Notes under the pieces: model-generated | Seen by the model: the letters and a program-made list of their open reading frames with translations, nothing else | Databases searched by the model: none | What the model was told of the DNA's origin: nothing | Translations under genes and position numbers: made by a program | Source: Nitrososphaerales archaeon TH5893 | GTDB lineage: Archaea; Thermoproteota; Nitrososphaeria; Nitrososphaerales; Nitrososphaeraceae | Reading direction: 5' to 3' | Assembly (NCBI GenBank): GCA_014523685.1 | Contig: JAATVT010000086.1 | Location: 1 to 9,896, forward strand | DNA length: 9,896 nt | Shown: positions 1 to 6,520 of the stretch, piece by piece | How positions within the stretch are numbered: position 1 is the first letter of the stretch | How the letters are laid out: every line of letters begins with the position of its first letter

Positions 1-1
1 A

Positions 2-421
2 CTAAATGTAATATCGAAATGTGATCTAATAGTTGGTAGGGCATTCAAAAATAGACACTGGGCTCTGATGAAGTACTTACATAATATATTATCATATGCC
101 CTATTCTACACACTATCTGGGCAGAAGATAAAATATAGCCAGTACAGCTTGCCTTGGCAAGTATCTGCTCCTATAATTTCTAGGCGCCTTGCGTTAAGAG
201 GACTATTAGTTATTTTAGCGGATAAGACTAACACATCTGTGAGTAAATTGAGTGCCACCTATCTAACCTATCTTTTCCATATTTTGCTTCGTCAAGAGGT
301 CAGCCTCCCAAGGTTTATCGAAGGATTAGGATTAGAGTCTAAGGTAGCTGAATCTCTGATGAAGGAATTGACAAGCCTGAAATTTAAGAAGCCTTGGAGC
401 AGAATGGAAATGAAAGAATGA
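2..421 (+). CDS. Unrecognised protein, C-terminal part (5' end outside window)
   Basis: The reading frame is open from the left edge to a TGA at 419-421, giving at least 139 residues. An internal ATG at 68 would give 117 residues, but residues upstream of it continue in frame without a stop and look protein-like (CDLIVGRAFKNRHW). I therefore prefer a gene truncated by the window edge. The visible part looks mostly helical, with an aromatic/hydrophobic stretch just after the internal Met (YLHNILSYALFYTL) and another at LRGLLVILA. The C-terminus is basic (KFKKPWSRMEMKE). I recognise no catalytic motif, no clear transmembrane helix and no family, so no function is proposed. It shares the strand of the next small gene but is separated from it by about 355 bases, so it is probably its own unit. 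Confidence 0.5.
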   Translation, partial: LNVISKCDLIVGRAFKNRHWALMKYLHNILSYALFYTLSGQKIKYSQYSLPWQVSAPIISRRLALRGLLVILADKTNTSVSKLSATYLTYLFHILLRQEVSLPRFIEGLGLESKVAESLMKELTSLKFKKPWSRMEMKE

Positions 422-505
422 CTACAGTTCACCATAACCGTGGGAATCTACGAAGGAAATCTCCCGCTTAAACAACCTACGTAATCCCAGATAGGCATGA
501 GGCAG

Positions 506-518
506 ATTACATTGTAAT
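506..518. repeat. 13-bp perfect inverted repeat (6+1+6)
   Basis: The sequence ATTACA-T-TGTAAT is perfectly palindromic around one central T. It lies about 25 bases upstream of the TATA-like sequence at 544-554, a position where an archaeal regulator could bind. A 6-bp-arm palindrome is expected a few times in 10 kb by chance, so the operator role is only a suggestion. Confidence 0.3.
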
Positions 519-543
519 AAAGATGAGATCTCTCGATCTGGGG

Positions 544-554
544 TATATATAAAT
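544..554 (+). promoter_or_regulatory. Orphan archaeal TATA-box-like sequence
   Basis: TATATATAAAT is a good match to an archaeal TATA box. It would place a transcription start near 575 on the plus strand, but no ORF begins there. The core is nearly symmetrical and could also fire leftwards. It may drive a small RNA or a long leader for the gene at 777; it may also be fortuitous in AT-rich DNA. Confidence 0.3.
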
Positions 555-747
555 TCAGACAAAATATGTGTGTCATTTCCAGGATACTGTTGGAGCTATA
601 CTAATTGAAAGTAAGCTTAGGTCCTAGAATGGATTCACATAATGGCTAAATAGAAATACCTATATGCACGCAAAACACGACTCGCTAATCCATATCTTAT
701 GATTACGTACAAAGGTTTCTTTCGGATTTTGTCAATGTAGTAAAGAA

Positions 748-756
748 TATTAAAAG
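748..756 (+). promoter_or_regulatory. TATA box of the 70-residue ORF
   Basis: TATTAAAAG is centred about 25 bases before the TTG at 777. That is the normal archaeal TATA-to-start distance, so transcription would begin at or beside the start codon and give a leaderless mRNA. No Shine-Dalgarno motif is seen, which agrees with this. Confidence 0.45.
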
Positions 757-776
757 AACTGGCCTAGAATCATCAT

Positions 777-989
777 TTGGCCACGGAATATGAGCGCAAT
801 ATAGGAAAACTAATCAATGACAAGTATGAAAAGTTGGAAGAATTAAGAAAGAACCAGCACAGCAACACAGCGGACATCCTAAAGATTGAACAAGAGATAG
901 AAACCTTACGGTCTCTCTTCGAAAACTACAATTTGGGGATGGGCTACTTCCGAAGAGCTCGTGGTGGAAGAAGCGGCCTCAGGGAATAG
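777..989 (+). CDS. Small hypothetical protein, coiled-coil-like
   Basis: A 70-residue protein starting at TTG 777. An in-frame stop at 765-767 leaves no other usual start upstream. Residues about 8-50 are rich in Lys, Glu, Leu and Ile with heptad-like spacing (KLINDKYEKLEELRK, then ILKIEQEIETLRSLFE), suggesting a helical hairpin or short coiled coil. The last 13 residues are Arg/Gly-rich (RRARGGRSGLRE) and could bind nucleic acid or an acidic surface. There is no signal peptide, membrane segment or cysteine. The TATA box at the leaderless distance supports a real gene. It precedes the carboxylase operon on the same strand, but that operon has its own promoter, so the two are probably not linked. 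I do not recognise the family. Confidence 0.5.
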   Translation: MATEYERNIGKLINDKYEKLEELRKNQHSNTADILKIEQEIETLRSLFENYNLGMGYFRRARGGRSGLRE

Positions 990-1046
990 AAAATCATCCG
1001 ACCTGGGTTATGACAAACTAAACCTCTACGACAACTTTCTAAATAA

Positions 1047-1061
1047 TTCCCCTTCCTTTCT
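1047..1061 (+). terminator. Pyrimidine-rich tract, possible archaeal terminator
   Basis: A C/T-only tract (TTCCCCTTCCTTTCT) lies about 57 bases after the small ORF and just before the carboxylase promoter. Archaeal polymerase stops at T-rich tracts without needing a hairpin; this one is interrupted by C, so support is modest. Confidence 0.25.
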
Positions 1062-1067
1062 AGTGAA

Positions 1068-1076
1068 TTTATATAT
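1068..1076 (+). promoter_or_regulatory. TATA box of the acyl-CoA carboxylase operon
   Basis: TTTATATAT is centred at about 1072, some 32 bases before the ATG at 1104. Transcription would start near 1098, leaving a leader of only a few bases. No Shine-Dalgarno motif precedes the ATG, consistent with a near-leaderless mRNA. Confidence 0.5.
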
Positions 1077-1103
1077 CTATCTTTTAGGAATATCTACACC
1101 GTC

Positions 1104-2642
1104 ATGCATGAGGAGAAAATTAAGAGATTATATGACCTAAAGAGAGCGTCCGAGTCAGGCGGAGGGGAAGAGAAGATCGCTGCGCAGCATGCAAAAGGAA
1201 AGCTAACCGCCAGGGAGCGAATTGACCTTTTAATGGATCCTATGACATTTGTAGAGATTGACAAATATGTCACTCATAGAGGGGAATCAGAAGGCCAAAA
1301 ATATCACGGTGATGGTGTAATAACAGGTTTCGGACGTATCGGCGGACGACTCGTATTCGCGTACGTATATGATTTCACAATTTTGGGTGGTTCGCTTGGT
1401 GAAATGGCTGGTAGAAAAGTAGTCAAATTAATGGAACAAGCCTTGAAGGTAGGAGCTCCTCTAATTGGCATAATCGATTCAGGCGGTGCAAGAATACAAG
1501 AAGGTGTGCTTAGCTTAGATGGGTATGGCGATATATTTTACCATAACACCCTTGCTTCAGGATCAATACCTCAGATTACTGCAAGCATAGGGCCATGCGC
1601 GGGGGGTGCTGTTTACTCTCCCGCAATGACAGACTTCGTTATCATGGTGGAGAACGTTGGTCAGATGTTTGTCACGGGACCCGAAGTAGTAAAGGAAGTT
1701 CTAAGCCAAGACGTATCTTTTGAGGAGTTAGGAGGGGCCCGAACGCATGCATCAAAGTCGGGTGTTGCCCATTTCATCGCCAAAAATGAATTTGAATGCA
1801 TGGATGAAATTAAAAAATTGTTGTCGTACATACCCCAAAATAACACAGAGGAGCCTCCCCTAGTTGAAGGTATTGATGACCCAAATCGAATTGAACCAAA
1901 TCTGATAAACATCCTCCCGGAGAATCCTTATCAACAATACGACATGAAAAAAATAATAAGCTCTATTGTGGACACAGGAGAATTTTTAGAGGTCCATGAG
2001 CTATTCGCGGAGAATATTATAGTAGGTTTTGGACGAATGAATGGTAGGTCTGTCGGAATTGTTGCTAATCAGCCGTCATATCTCGCTGGCGCATTAGACA
2101 TTAACTCTTCGAACAAAGCGGCAAGATTCATACGATTCTGCGATGCTTATAATATCCCAATTGTTACGTTGGTAGACACACCGGGATATCTTCCGGGAGC
2201 AGACCAGGAACACAATGGGATAATTAGACACGGGAGTAAGCTCCTGTATGCTTATTGTGAGGCTACGGTACCCAAAATAACATGCATAGTTGGAAAGGCT
2301 TACGGTGGAGCATATATTGCCATGGGAAGCAAGAATCTCAGGTCCGATATTAATTACGCATGGCCGACCGCCGAGATAGCCGTTTTGGGGCCCGAAGCAG
2401 CAATTACAATTATACATCGCAAAGATTTGAAGCAGTCACCTGATGCTTCGGCTACAAAGAAAAAGCTTGCCAAAGAGTTTAGAAACAAGTTCGCCAATCC
2501 CTATATAGCGGCTGAAAAGGGTATCATAGATGTGGTTATAGACCCTATGGAAACCAGGCCTTTCATTATTCGTGCCCTGGAAAGTCTGATAAATAAGAGA
2601 GAGACAAGGCCACCCAAGAAGCACGGGAACATCAATCTTTAG
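1104..2642 (+). CDS. pccB: Acetyl-/propionyl-CoA carboxylase, carboxyltransferase (beta) subunit
   Basis: This 512-residue protein has the normal length for PccB/AccD5-type carboxyltransferases, which transfer CO2 from carboxybiotin to acetyl-CoA or propionyl-CoA. It contains two crotonase-like halves. The N-half holds the family start (KGKLTARERIDLL, about 32-43), DSGGARIQEG (125-134) and the oxyanion-hole region GPCAGGAVYSPAM (163-175). The C-half holds VDTPGYLPG (357-365), GKAYGGAYIAMGSK (397-410) and AWPTAEIAVLGPEAA (419-433). The residue aligned with the substrate-choosing Asp of propionyl-CoA-specific enzymes (GGAYDVM) is Ile405. It is the first gene of a three-gene operon with accC and accB. 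In Thaumarchaeota the complex does both carboxylations of the 3-hydroxypropionate/4-hydroxybutyrate cycle; that pathway role is inferred from gene order and family. Confidence 0.95.
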   Translation: MHEEKIKRLYDLKRASESGGGEEKIAAQHAKGKLTARERIDLLMDPMTFVEIDKYVTHRGESEGQKYHGDGVITGFGRIGGRLVFAYVYDFTILGGSLGEMAGRKVVKLMEQALKVGAPLIGIIDSGGARIQEGVLSLDGYGDIFYHNTLASGSIPQITASIGPCAGGAVYSPAMTDFVIMVENVGQMFVTGPEVVKEVLSQDVSFEELGGARTHASKSGVAHFIAKNEFECMDEIKKLLSYIPQNNTEEPPLVEGIDDPNRIEPNLINILPENPYQQYDMKKIISSIVDTGEFLEVHELFAENIIVGFGRMNGRSVGIVANQPSYLAGALDINSSNKAARFIRFCDAYNIPIVTLVDTPGYLPGADQEHNGIIRHGSKLLYAYCEATVPKITCIVGKAYGGAYIAMGSKNLRSDINYAWPTAEIAVLGPEAAITIIHRKDLKQSPDASATKKKLAKEFRNKFANPYIAAEKGIIDVVIDPMETRPFIIRALESLINKRETRPPKKHGNINL

Positions 2643-2649
2643 GGGATGA

Positions 2650-4185
2650 TTGGAAATCCCAAAAAAGATATCTGCAATATTAATAGCTAATCGTGGCGAA
2701 ATCGCGTTACGAATCATACGCGCCTGCAGGCATATGTCAATTAAATCGATTGCTGTTTACTCAGACGAAGACCAGAATTCACTTCATGTGAAGTTCGCTG
2801 ATGAATGTTACCATATTGGTGCAGCCCCCCCTTCGGAGAGCTACCTCAACATAGATAAAATAATCGAAACTGCGAAGAAGGTGGGAGCGGATGCCATTCA
2901 CCCGGGATACGGTTTCCTATCCGAAAATGAAGGCTTTGCAGAAAGGTGCGAAAAAGAAAATATTATTTTCATTGGTCCGACGAGCAAGGCAATGGAACTC
3001 ACTGGTGACAAAATGAAGTGCAAGGTAATAATGAAAGATGCTAAGGTCCCAACCGTACCAGGAAGTGATGGAACTGTAGAAAACGTCCAAGAGGCCATTA
3101 ATATCTCGGCCGAGGCAGGATATCCAGTGTTGCTAAAATCAGCATTTGGAGGAGGGGGTAGGGGTATCAGAATGGCCTCCGATGAAAAACAATTGAAACA
3201 AGAATTCGAAATGGCCTCGGAGGAATCCAGAGCTGCGTTCGGAAAATCAGCTCTCTTTATCGAGAAAAACCTGGAAGATATCAGACATATTGAATTTCAA
3301 TTATTACTCGATTCTCATGGAAATGGAAGACACCTATTTGAAAGAGAGTGTTCAATCCAAAGAAGACATCAAAAGCTTGTAGAATTTACTCCGTCCCCTG
3401 TGGTTGACTCGAGAATTAGAGAAGAAGTAGGCGAAATAGCGGTTAGGGCTGCCCAGGCCGTGAATTACCTTAACGCAGGGACAGCTGAATTCTTGAGAGA
3501 TAAACAAGGAAAATTTTATTTTATTGAGATAAATTCAAGGCTGCAGGTAGAACATCCCGTCACTGAATTGGTTACTGGATTAGATCTAGTAAAACTCCAG
3601 ATACAAATTGCTCAAGGTGAAGAAATTAATTTTAGGCAAGAGGAATTGAAGATGCAAGGAGCGGCAATAGAATGCAGAATTAATGCCGAAGACCCGTTTC
3701 TAGAATTTGCTCCTTCTGTGGGTCTTGTGCCTGATTGTAACCTACCTTATGGTCCTGGTATAAGAGTTGATTCATACCTTTATCCTGGTTGCACTGTGTC
3801 TGGATACTATGATTCATTAATCGCAAAGCTTATCTCGTGGGGAAGGGATTTCGAAGAAGCTCGTGTTAGGGAAAGGGAAGCTCTGAAGGAGTTTAGAATT
3901 GAAGGCATTAGTACAACCATCCCTCTTTTCAAAACTATATTGGACGAGCAGAATTTTTTACAAGGAAGGCTTTCGACGGATTATCTAGAGCGTTATGGAT
4001 TAATACAGAAGATGATTGATGCTGCCGAAAAGGAGACGAGGAAGAATGCGGACGCAGCTGTAGCAGCCTTCCTGATGCACTCGGAATTCAATCAAGATTC
4101 AAAGTTAAAGGAGGCGAACTCATATTCCCCTAGGTCCTCCTCGGGATGGACAGGCCTCACATTGGACCGTAAAAGGAGATCGTGA
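2650..4185 (+). CDS. accC: Acetyl-/propionyl-CoA carboxylase, biotin carboxylase (alpha) subunit
   Basis: This 511-residue ATP-grasp enzyme carboxylates biotin on the carrier protein using ATP and bicarbonate. Visible in order: the N-terminal biotin-carboxylase motif ILIANRGEIALRIIRAC (10-26), HPGYGFLSEN (84-93), the Gly-rich ATP loop FGGGGRGIRM (166-175), ERECSIQRRHQKLVE (231-245), FIEINSRLQVEHPVTE (291-306) and the C-terminal domain motif YYDSLIAKL (386-394). The EIN-S-R motif has Ser where Thr is most common, a mild change. It is longer than E. coli AccC (about 450) by a charged C-terminal tail of about 60 residues (455-511), and it lacks a fused biotin domain, as expected with a separate accB. 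The start is TTG at 2650: an in-frame TGA at 2647-2649 excludes anything upstream, and GGGGATGA precedes it closely. Only 7 bases separate it from pccB. Confidence 0.95.
   Translation: MEIPKKISAILIANRGEIALRIIRACRHMSIKSIAVYSDEDQNSLHVKFADECYHIGAAPPSESYLNIDKIIETAKKVGADAIHPGYGFLSENEGFAERCEKENIIFIGPTSKAMELTGDKMKCKVIMKDAKVPTVPGSDGTVENVQEAINISAEAGYPVLLKSAFGGGGRGIRMASDEKQLKQEFEMASEESRAAFGKSALFIEKNLEDIRHIEFQLLLDSHGNGRHLFERECSIQRRHQKLVEFTPSPVVDSRIREEVGEIAVRAAQAVNYLNAGTAEFLRDKQGKFYFIEINSRLQVEHPVTELVTGLDLVKLQIQIAQGEEINFRQEELKMQGAAIECRINAEDPFLEFAPSVGLVPDCNLPYGPGIRVDSYLYPGCTVSGYYDSLIAKLISWGRDFEEARVREREALKEFRIEGISTTIPLFKTILDEQNFLQGRLSTDYLERYGLIQKMIDAAEKETRKNADAAVAAFLMHSEFNQDSKLKEANSYSPRSSSGWTGLTLDRKRRS
4175..4178 (+). 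promoter_or_regulatory. Shine-Dalgarno site of accB, inside the end of accC
   Basis: AAAAGGAGAT, with core GGAG at 4175-4178, sits 8 bases before the TTG at 4187. It decides the TTG start of accB, which follows the accC stop by a single base. Confidence 0.55.
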
Positions 4186-4186
4186 T

Positions 4187-4702
4187 TTGGATTTAAGAAT
4201 TGGTTCCATTAAAGAATTACTAAAAGCTGAAGTCGCTCAAACATCTGGCGCAGCCACTATAACCATAATAATAGACAAGAGACCGCATGAAATTACACTA
4301 CTACGAATCACAAGTAATGAGATAGAATTCATTATGGATAATAAATACCATCGGGCGAAAATTGTCCAGTCCGAAACCCACGAGACTAGAATATTGGTCG
4401 ACGGCCAACCTGTTGCCATAAAGAAACATCCGATGCTTCAAGAGATACTTAAGAAATCTTTATCCCCCGAGGAAAGGGGAGAAGGCGGGGACAAGGACAT
4501 AAAAAGTCAGATTCCTGGCAGGGTGGTTAATATTCTCGCACAAATAGGTGCTCCAGTTAAGAAAGGGGACCCAATAGTGATTTTAGAGTCGATGAAAATG
4601 CAGGTCGCGGTAAAAGCCCATAAGGACGGCAATATCAGGCTAATCAAAGTGAATCAAGGTGCGACAGTTGCTAGATATGACGTCATAGCTAGCTTAGAAT
4701 AG
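4187..4702 (+). CDS. accB: Biotin carboxyl carrier protein of acetyl-/propionyl-CoA carboxylase
   Basis: A 171-residue carrier whose biotinylated lysine shuttles CO2 between the AccC and PccB active sites. The biotinyl domain occupies about residues 104-171. The attachment motif ESMKM (134-138) puts the target at Lys137, 34 residues from the C-terminus, the usual spacing. Ser replaces the common bacterial Ala of EAMKM. PGRVV (110-114) and VKKGDPIVILE (124-134) are the usual flanking strands. Residues 1-80 look beta-rich and resemble the N-terminal part of archaeal and PCC-type carriers. A charged Glu/Gly linker (EERGEGG, 95-101) separates the halves. The TTG start comes 1 base after the accC stop, with GGAG inside accC, so translation is probably coupled. 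No biotin-protein ligase gene is seen nearby. Confidence 0.93.
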   Translation: MDLRIGSIKELLKAEVAQTSGAATITIIIDKRPHEITLLRITSNEIEFIMDNKYHRAKIVQSETHETRILVDGQPVAIKKHPMLQEILKKSLSPEERGEGGDKDIKSQIPGRVVNILAQIGAPVKKGDPIVILESMKMQVAVKAHKDGNIRLIKVNQGATVARYDVIASLE

Positions 4703-4762
4703 CAATTACTCCCCTTCAACTGATGAATCGAATATCTACATGGTCCCTCATCCTTAAATCCA

Positions 4763-4779
4763 CTCTATTTTTCCTTTCT
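4763..4779 (+). terminator. Possible terminator after the carboxylase operon
   Basis: A T-rich pyrimidine tract (CTCTATTTTTCCTTTCT) lies 61 bases after the accB stop on the plus strand, overlapping the last codons of the convergent peroxiredoxin gene. T-runs like this stop archaeal RNA polymerase. The 62-base convergent gap (4703-4764) holds nothing else that I can see. Confidence 0.35.
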
Positions 4780-5259
4780 GAGCATTGATTTAATATCTTC
4801 ATAATTCGGTTCGACCAAAGGATTGTCGGAGACCCATTCATATTGAATTATTCCGTTGCTACCGACAATAAAGATCGATCGTTTTGCTGCACGATAATCT
4901 TTCAAGTTCCCGAGGTCCTTCATCTCAATTCCGTATCTGTTTATTGTTTCTCTTTTATAGTCACTCAATAAAGGAAAATTCAGATGCCTGTTCTGCGAGA
5001 AAGCCTTGTTTGCAAATGGACCATCCACAGAAATACCAATTACTTGTGCATCAATTTCCATAAGCTCTTTTAGAGAATCTCTGAAATTACACATCTCTAA
5101 TGTACATATAGGAGATTCTGCGGCTGGAAAGAACGCGAGCACCAGTTTTCTGCCTCTATAATCTGATAGTTTATGGGTATTCATATTAACATCAGGCAGT
5201 TCAAAATCTGGCGCCTCTCTTCCCACTCCGATACTCGAGGAGGCAGATTTATTCGACAC
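4765..5259 (-). CDS. Peroxiredoxin, BCP/PrxQ type
   Basis: A 164-residue thiol peroxidase that reduces hydrogen peroxide and organic peroxides. The thioredoxin-fold core starts at VGREAPDFELPD (12-23). The active site is P45-AAE-S49-PI-C52, matching PxxxTxxC with the common Ser variant, so Cys52 is the peroxidatic cysteine. Cys57 lies five residues later (CTLEMC), the resolving position of BCP/PrxQ enzymes such as E. coli BCP Cys45/Cys50. Arg127 (AKRSIFIV) is the conserved active-site Arg. The start is GTG at 5259, with GGTGAT on the minus strand at 5265-5270. It lies 49 bases behind the cysteine desulfurase gene on the same strand, so it may be the last gene of the lar operon and may also have its own promoter. 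An AhpE-like or atypical subgroup is possible. Confidence 0.88.
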   Translation of the reverse strand: MSNKSASSSIGVGREAPDFELPDVNMNTHKLSDYRGRKLVLAFFPAAESPICTLEMCNFRDSLKELMEIDAQVIGISVDGPFANKAFSQNRHLNFPLLSDYKRETINRYGIEMKDLGNLKDYRAAKRSIFIVGSNGIIQYEWVSDNPLVEPNYEDIKSMLRKEK

Positions 5260-5264
5260 AGTTT

Positions 5265-5270
5265 ATCACC
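5265..5270 (-). promoter_or_regulatory. Shine-Dalgarno site of the peroxiredoxin gene
   Basis: GGTGAT on the minus strand matches the 16S rRNA 3' end very well and sits 5 bases before the GTG start, deciding that start. It implies translation from a leadered or polycistronic mRNA. Confidence 0.6.
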
Positions 5271-5282
5271 ATGAACAAAAAG

Positions 5283-5290
5283 ATTATAAA
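5283..5290 (-). promoter_or_regulatory. Possible TATA box of the peroxiredoxin gene
   Basis: TTTATAAT on the minus strand is centred about 27 bases before the GTG. A start there would fall at about 5260 and cut off the GGTGAT motif, so either the start is slightly further upstream or the gene is mainly read from the operon. T-runs around it could also end transcripts of the desulfurase gene. Confidence 0.35.
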
Positions 5291-5308
5291 AATTTCGGTT
5301 CGAACTTG

Positions 5309-6520
5309 TCAATGACTTGTGTTTTTTAAGGGGGAAACCTCACGTAGCTCCGCAACAGCTACTTTCAAAACCGCTATCCCCCGATCAATCTCATCTTTCG
5401 TATTGTAGGGTCCTAGGCTCAACCGAAGCGAACCTGAAATCTCAGGTAGACCAAAGCCCATCGCTCTTAAGACGTGTGATTCCTTTTGCTTTCTAACGGA
5501 ACAAGCTGAGCCAGTCGAGGCCGCTACTCCATATTCGTCAATCTTTATGAGCAAATCTTCACCATTAACCCCTAGGAATGTAAAATGGGCGATATTTGGA
5601 AGTCTGAAATTAGGCTCACATGGCCCATTATAACGAGCCAAGGGTATCTCGTTAACTATTCTTTTTACTAGGTAATCTCGTAATTTGCGGACTTCTTTGT
5701 TAATACTGTCAATCCTCTGCATTAACACTTCACAGGCTTTACCGAAACCGACAATTCCATGGACGTTTTCGGTTCCTGAGCGCAAATACCCTTCTTGTCC
5801 TCCACCTGAGGTTAGAGAAATAACTTTTGAACCTTCTCTTAAATAAAGCCCGCCAACCCCTTTTGGTCCATTAATCTTGTGGGAAGATAGGGTCATCAGA
5901 TCTACTCCCAATTCATTACAGTTAATGCGTATCTTACCAAGCGCCTGGACAGCATCGGTATGAAAGAGGATATCCGCTGATCTTTGCCGTACAATTCTCA
6001 CTAGCTCTTGAATAGGCTGTATAGTTCCGATTTCATTATTTGCTAACATTATGCTCACTACTGCCGTCTTTTCAGAGATTGATTCCTCAAGCTTTTCCTT
6101 ATCAACCAGTCCATCCCGATTTACGGGCATATACGACACCTCGAACCCATTATTTTCGAGATCCAAGCATGATTCCATCACGGCATCGTGCTCAATTGCG
6201 CTTGTGACTACATGGTTTTTGCGGGAATTCTGTTTTCGCGCATAATATGCTGCTCCTTTCACTGCAATATTGTCGGCTTCCGTTCCACTTCCAGTAAAAA
6301 TTATCTCAGAAGGCTTGGCTCCGATTATAGAAGATACCCGCTTCCTTGCTATATTCATACCCTTGTTGGATTCGTATCCGAGAGCATGAAGCGAGGACGG
6401 GTTACCATAATAGGCAGTCAAATAGGGAATCATCTCTTTGAAAGCTTCGTCCATAATCGGGGTAGACGCTGCGTTATCAAGGTAGATTCTACGAAAGCCT
6501 GAATCTTCTTGTCTGCTCAT
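5309..6520 (-). CDS. Cysteine desulfurase, IscS/NifS type (PLP-dependent)
   Basis: A 403-residue class V aminotransferase-fold enzyme that takes sulfur from L-cysteine as a protein-bound persulfide, releasing alanine. Visible: YLDNAASTP (13-21), YGNPSSLH (38-45), FTGSGTEADN (75-84), PLP-stacking His111 (SAIEHDAV), HTDAVQALG with Asp189 and Gln192 (187-195), the Schiff-base Lys215 (SSHKINGPKG), RSGTENV (247-253) and the persulfide-forming Cys340 (STGSACS). All key residues are present. The Cys loop length resembles IscS/NifS (group I) rather than SufS. GGGQEGYLRSGTEN differs slightly from the common GGGQERGLRSGTEN. Its ATG overlaps the larE stop by 4 bases (ATGA), implying coupled translation with the sulfur-inserting LarE. 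It may supply LarE, iron-sulfur clusters or both. No IscU-like scaffold gene is next to it. Confidence 0.93.
   Translation of the reverse strand: MSRQEDSGFRRIYLDNAASTPIMDEAFKEMIPYLTAYYGNPSSLHALGYESNKGMNIARKRVSSIIGAKPSEIIFTGSGTEADNIAVKGAAYYARKQNSRKNHVVTSAIEHDAVMESCLDLENNGFEVSYMPVNRDGLVDKEKLEESISEKTAVVSIMLANNEIGTIQPIQELVRIVRQRSADILFHTDAVQALGKIRINCNELGVDLMTLSSHKINGPKGVGGLYLREGSKVISLTSGGGQEGYLRSGTENVHGIVGFGKACEVLMQRIDSINKEVRKLRDYLVKRIVNEIPLARYNGPCEPNFRLPNIAHFTFLGVNGEDLLIKIDEYGVAASTGSACSVRKQKESHVLRAMGFGLPEISGSLRLSLGPYNTKDEIDRGIAVLKVAVAELREVSPLKNTSH

Larger units (their letters stand above)
422..776. other. Gene-free intergenic stretch with inverted repeats and an orphan TATA box
   Basis: No credible ORF lies here on either strand: forward ATGs (for example at 496, 523, 565, 629, 664) run into stops within about 14 codons. 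No tRNA-like T-arm was found. It holds a 6+1+6 palindrome at 506-518 (ATTACA-T-TGTAAT), a GTAATC/GATTAC pair at 481-486 and 505-510, a small AGATC/GATCT stem at 526-539, and a strong TATA-like sequence at 544-554. The last 30 bases hold the proposed promoter of the 777 gene. It could be plain intergenic DNA, a degraded gene or an unannotated RNA. Confidence 0.5.

Noticed and set aside
2094..2417. Minus-strand ORF of 107 codons inside pccB, and similar antisense ORFs at 1661-1912 and 2436-2717
   Set aside because: All lie within strongly recognised carboxyltransferase and biotin carboxylase sequence on the other strand, have no promoter and encode Cys/Ser-rich non-family peptides.
4721..4781. 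TGATGA and CTGA spaced about 60 bases apart, as in a C/D-box sRNA
   Set aside because: The C box lacks the leading purine, no internal D'/C' pair is present, and the 3' half overlaps the peroxiredoxin coding end.
5296..5306. GGTTCGAAC resembling a tRNA T-arm
   Set aside because: The flanks do not form a 5-bp T stem on either strand, and no acceptor, D or anticodon arm is found nearby.
6051..6502. Plus-strand ORFs opposite the cysteine desulfurase (6051-6245, 6188-6502)
   Set aside because: The opposite strand keeps every catalytic residue of the desulfurase; these frames encode no recognisable protein.
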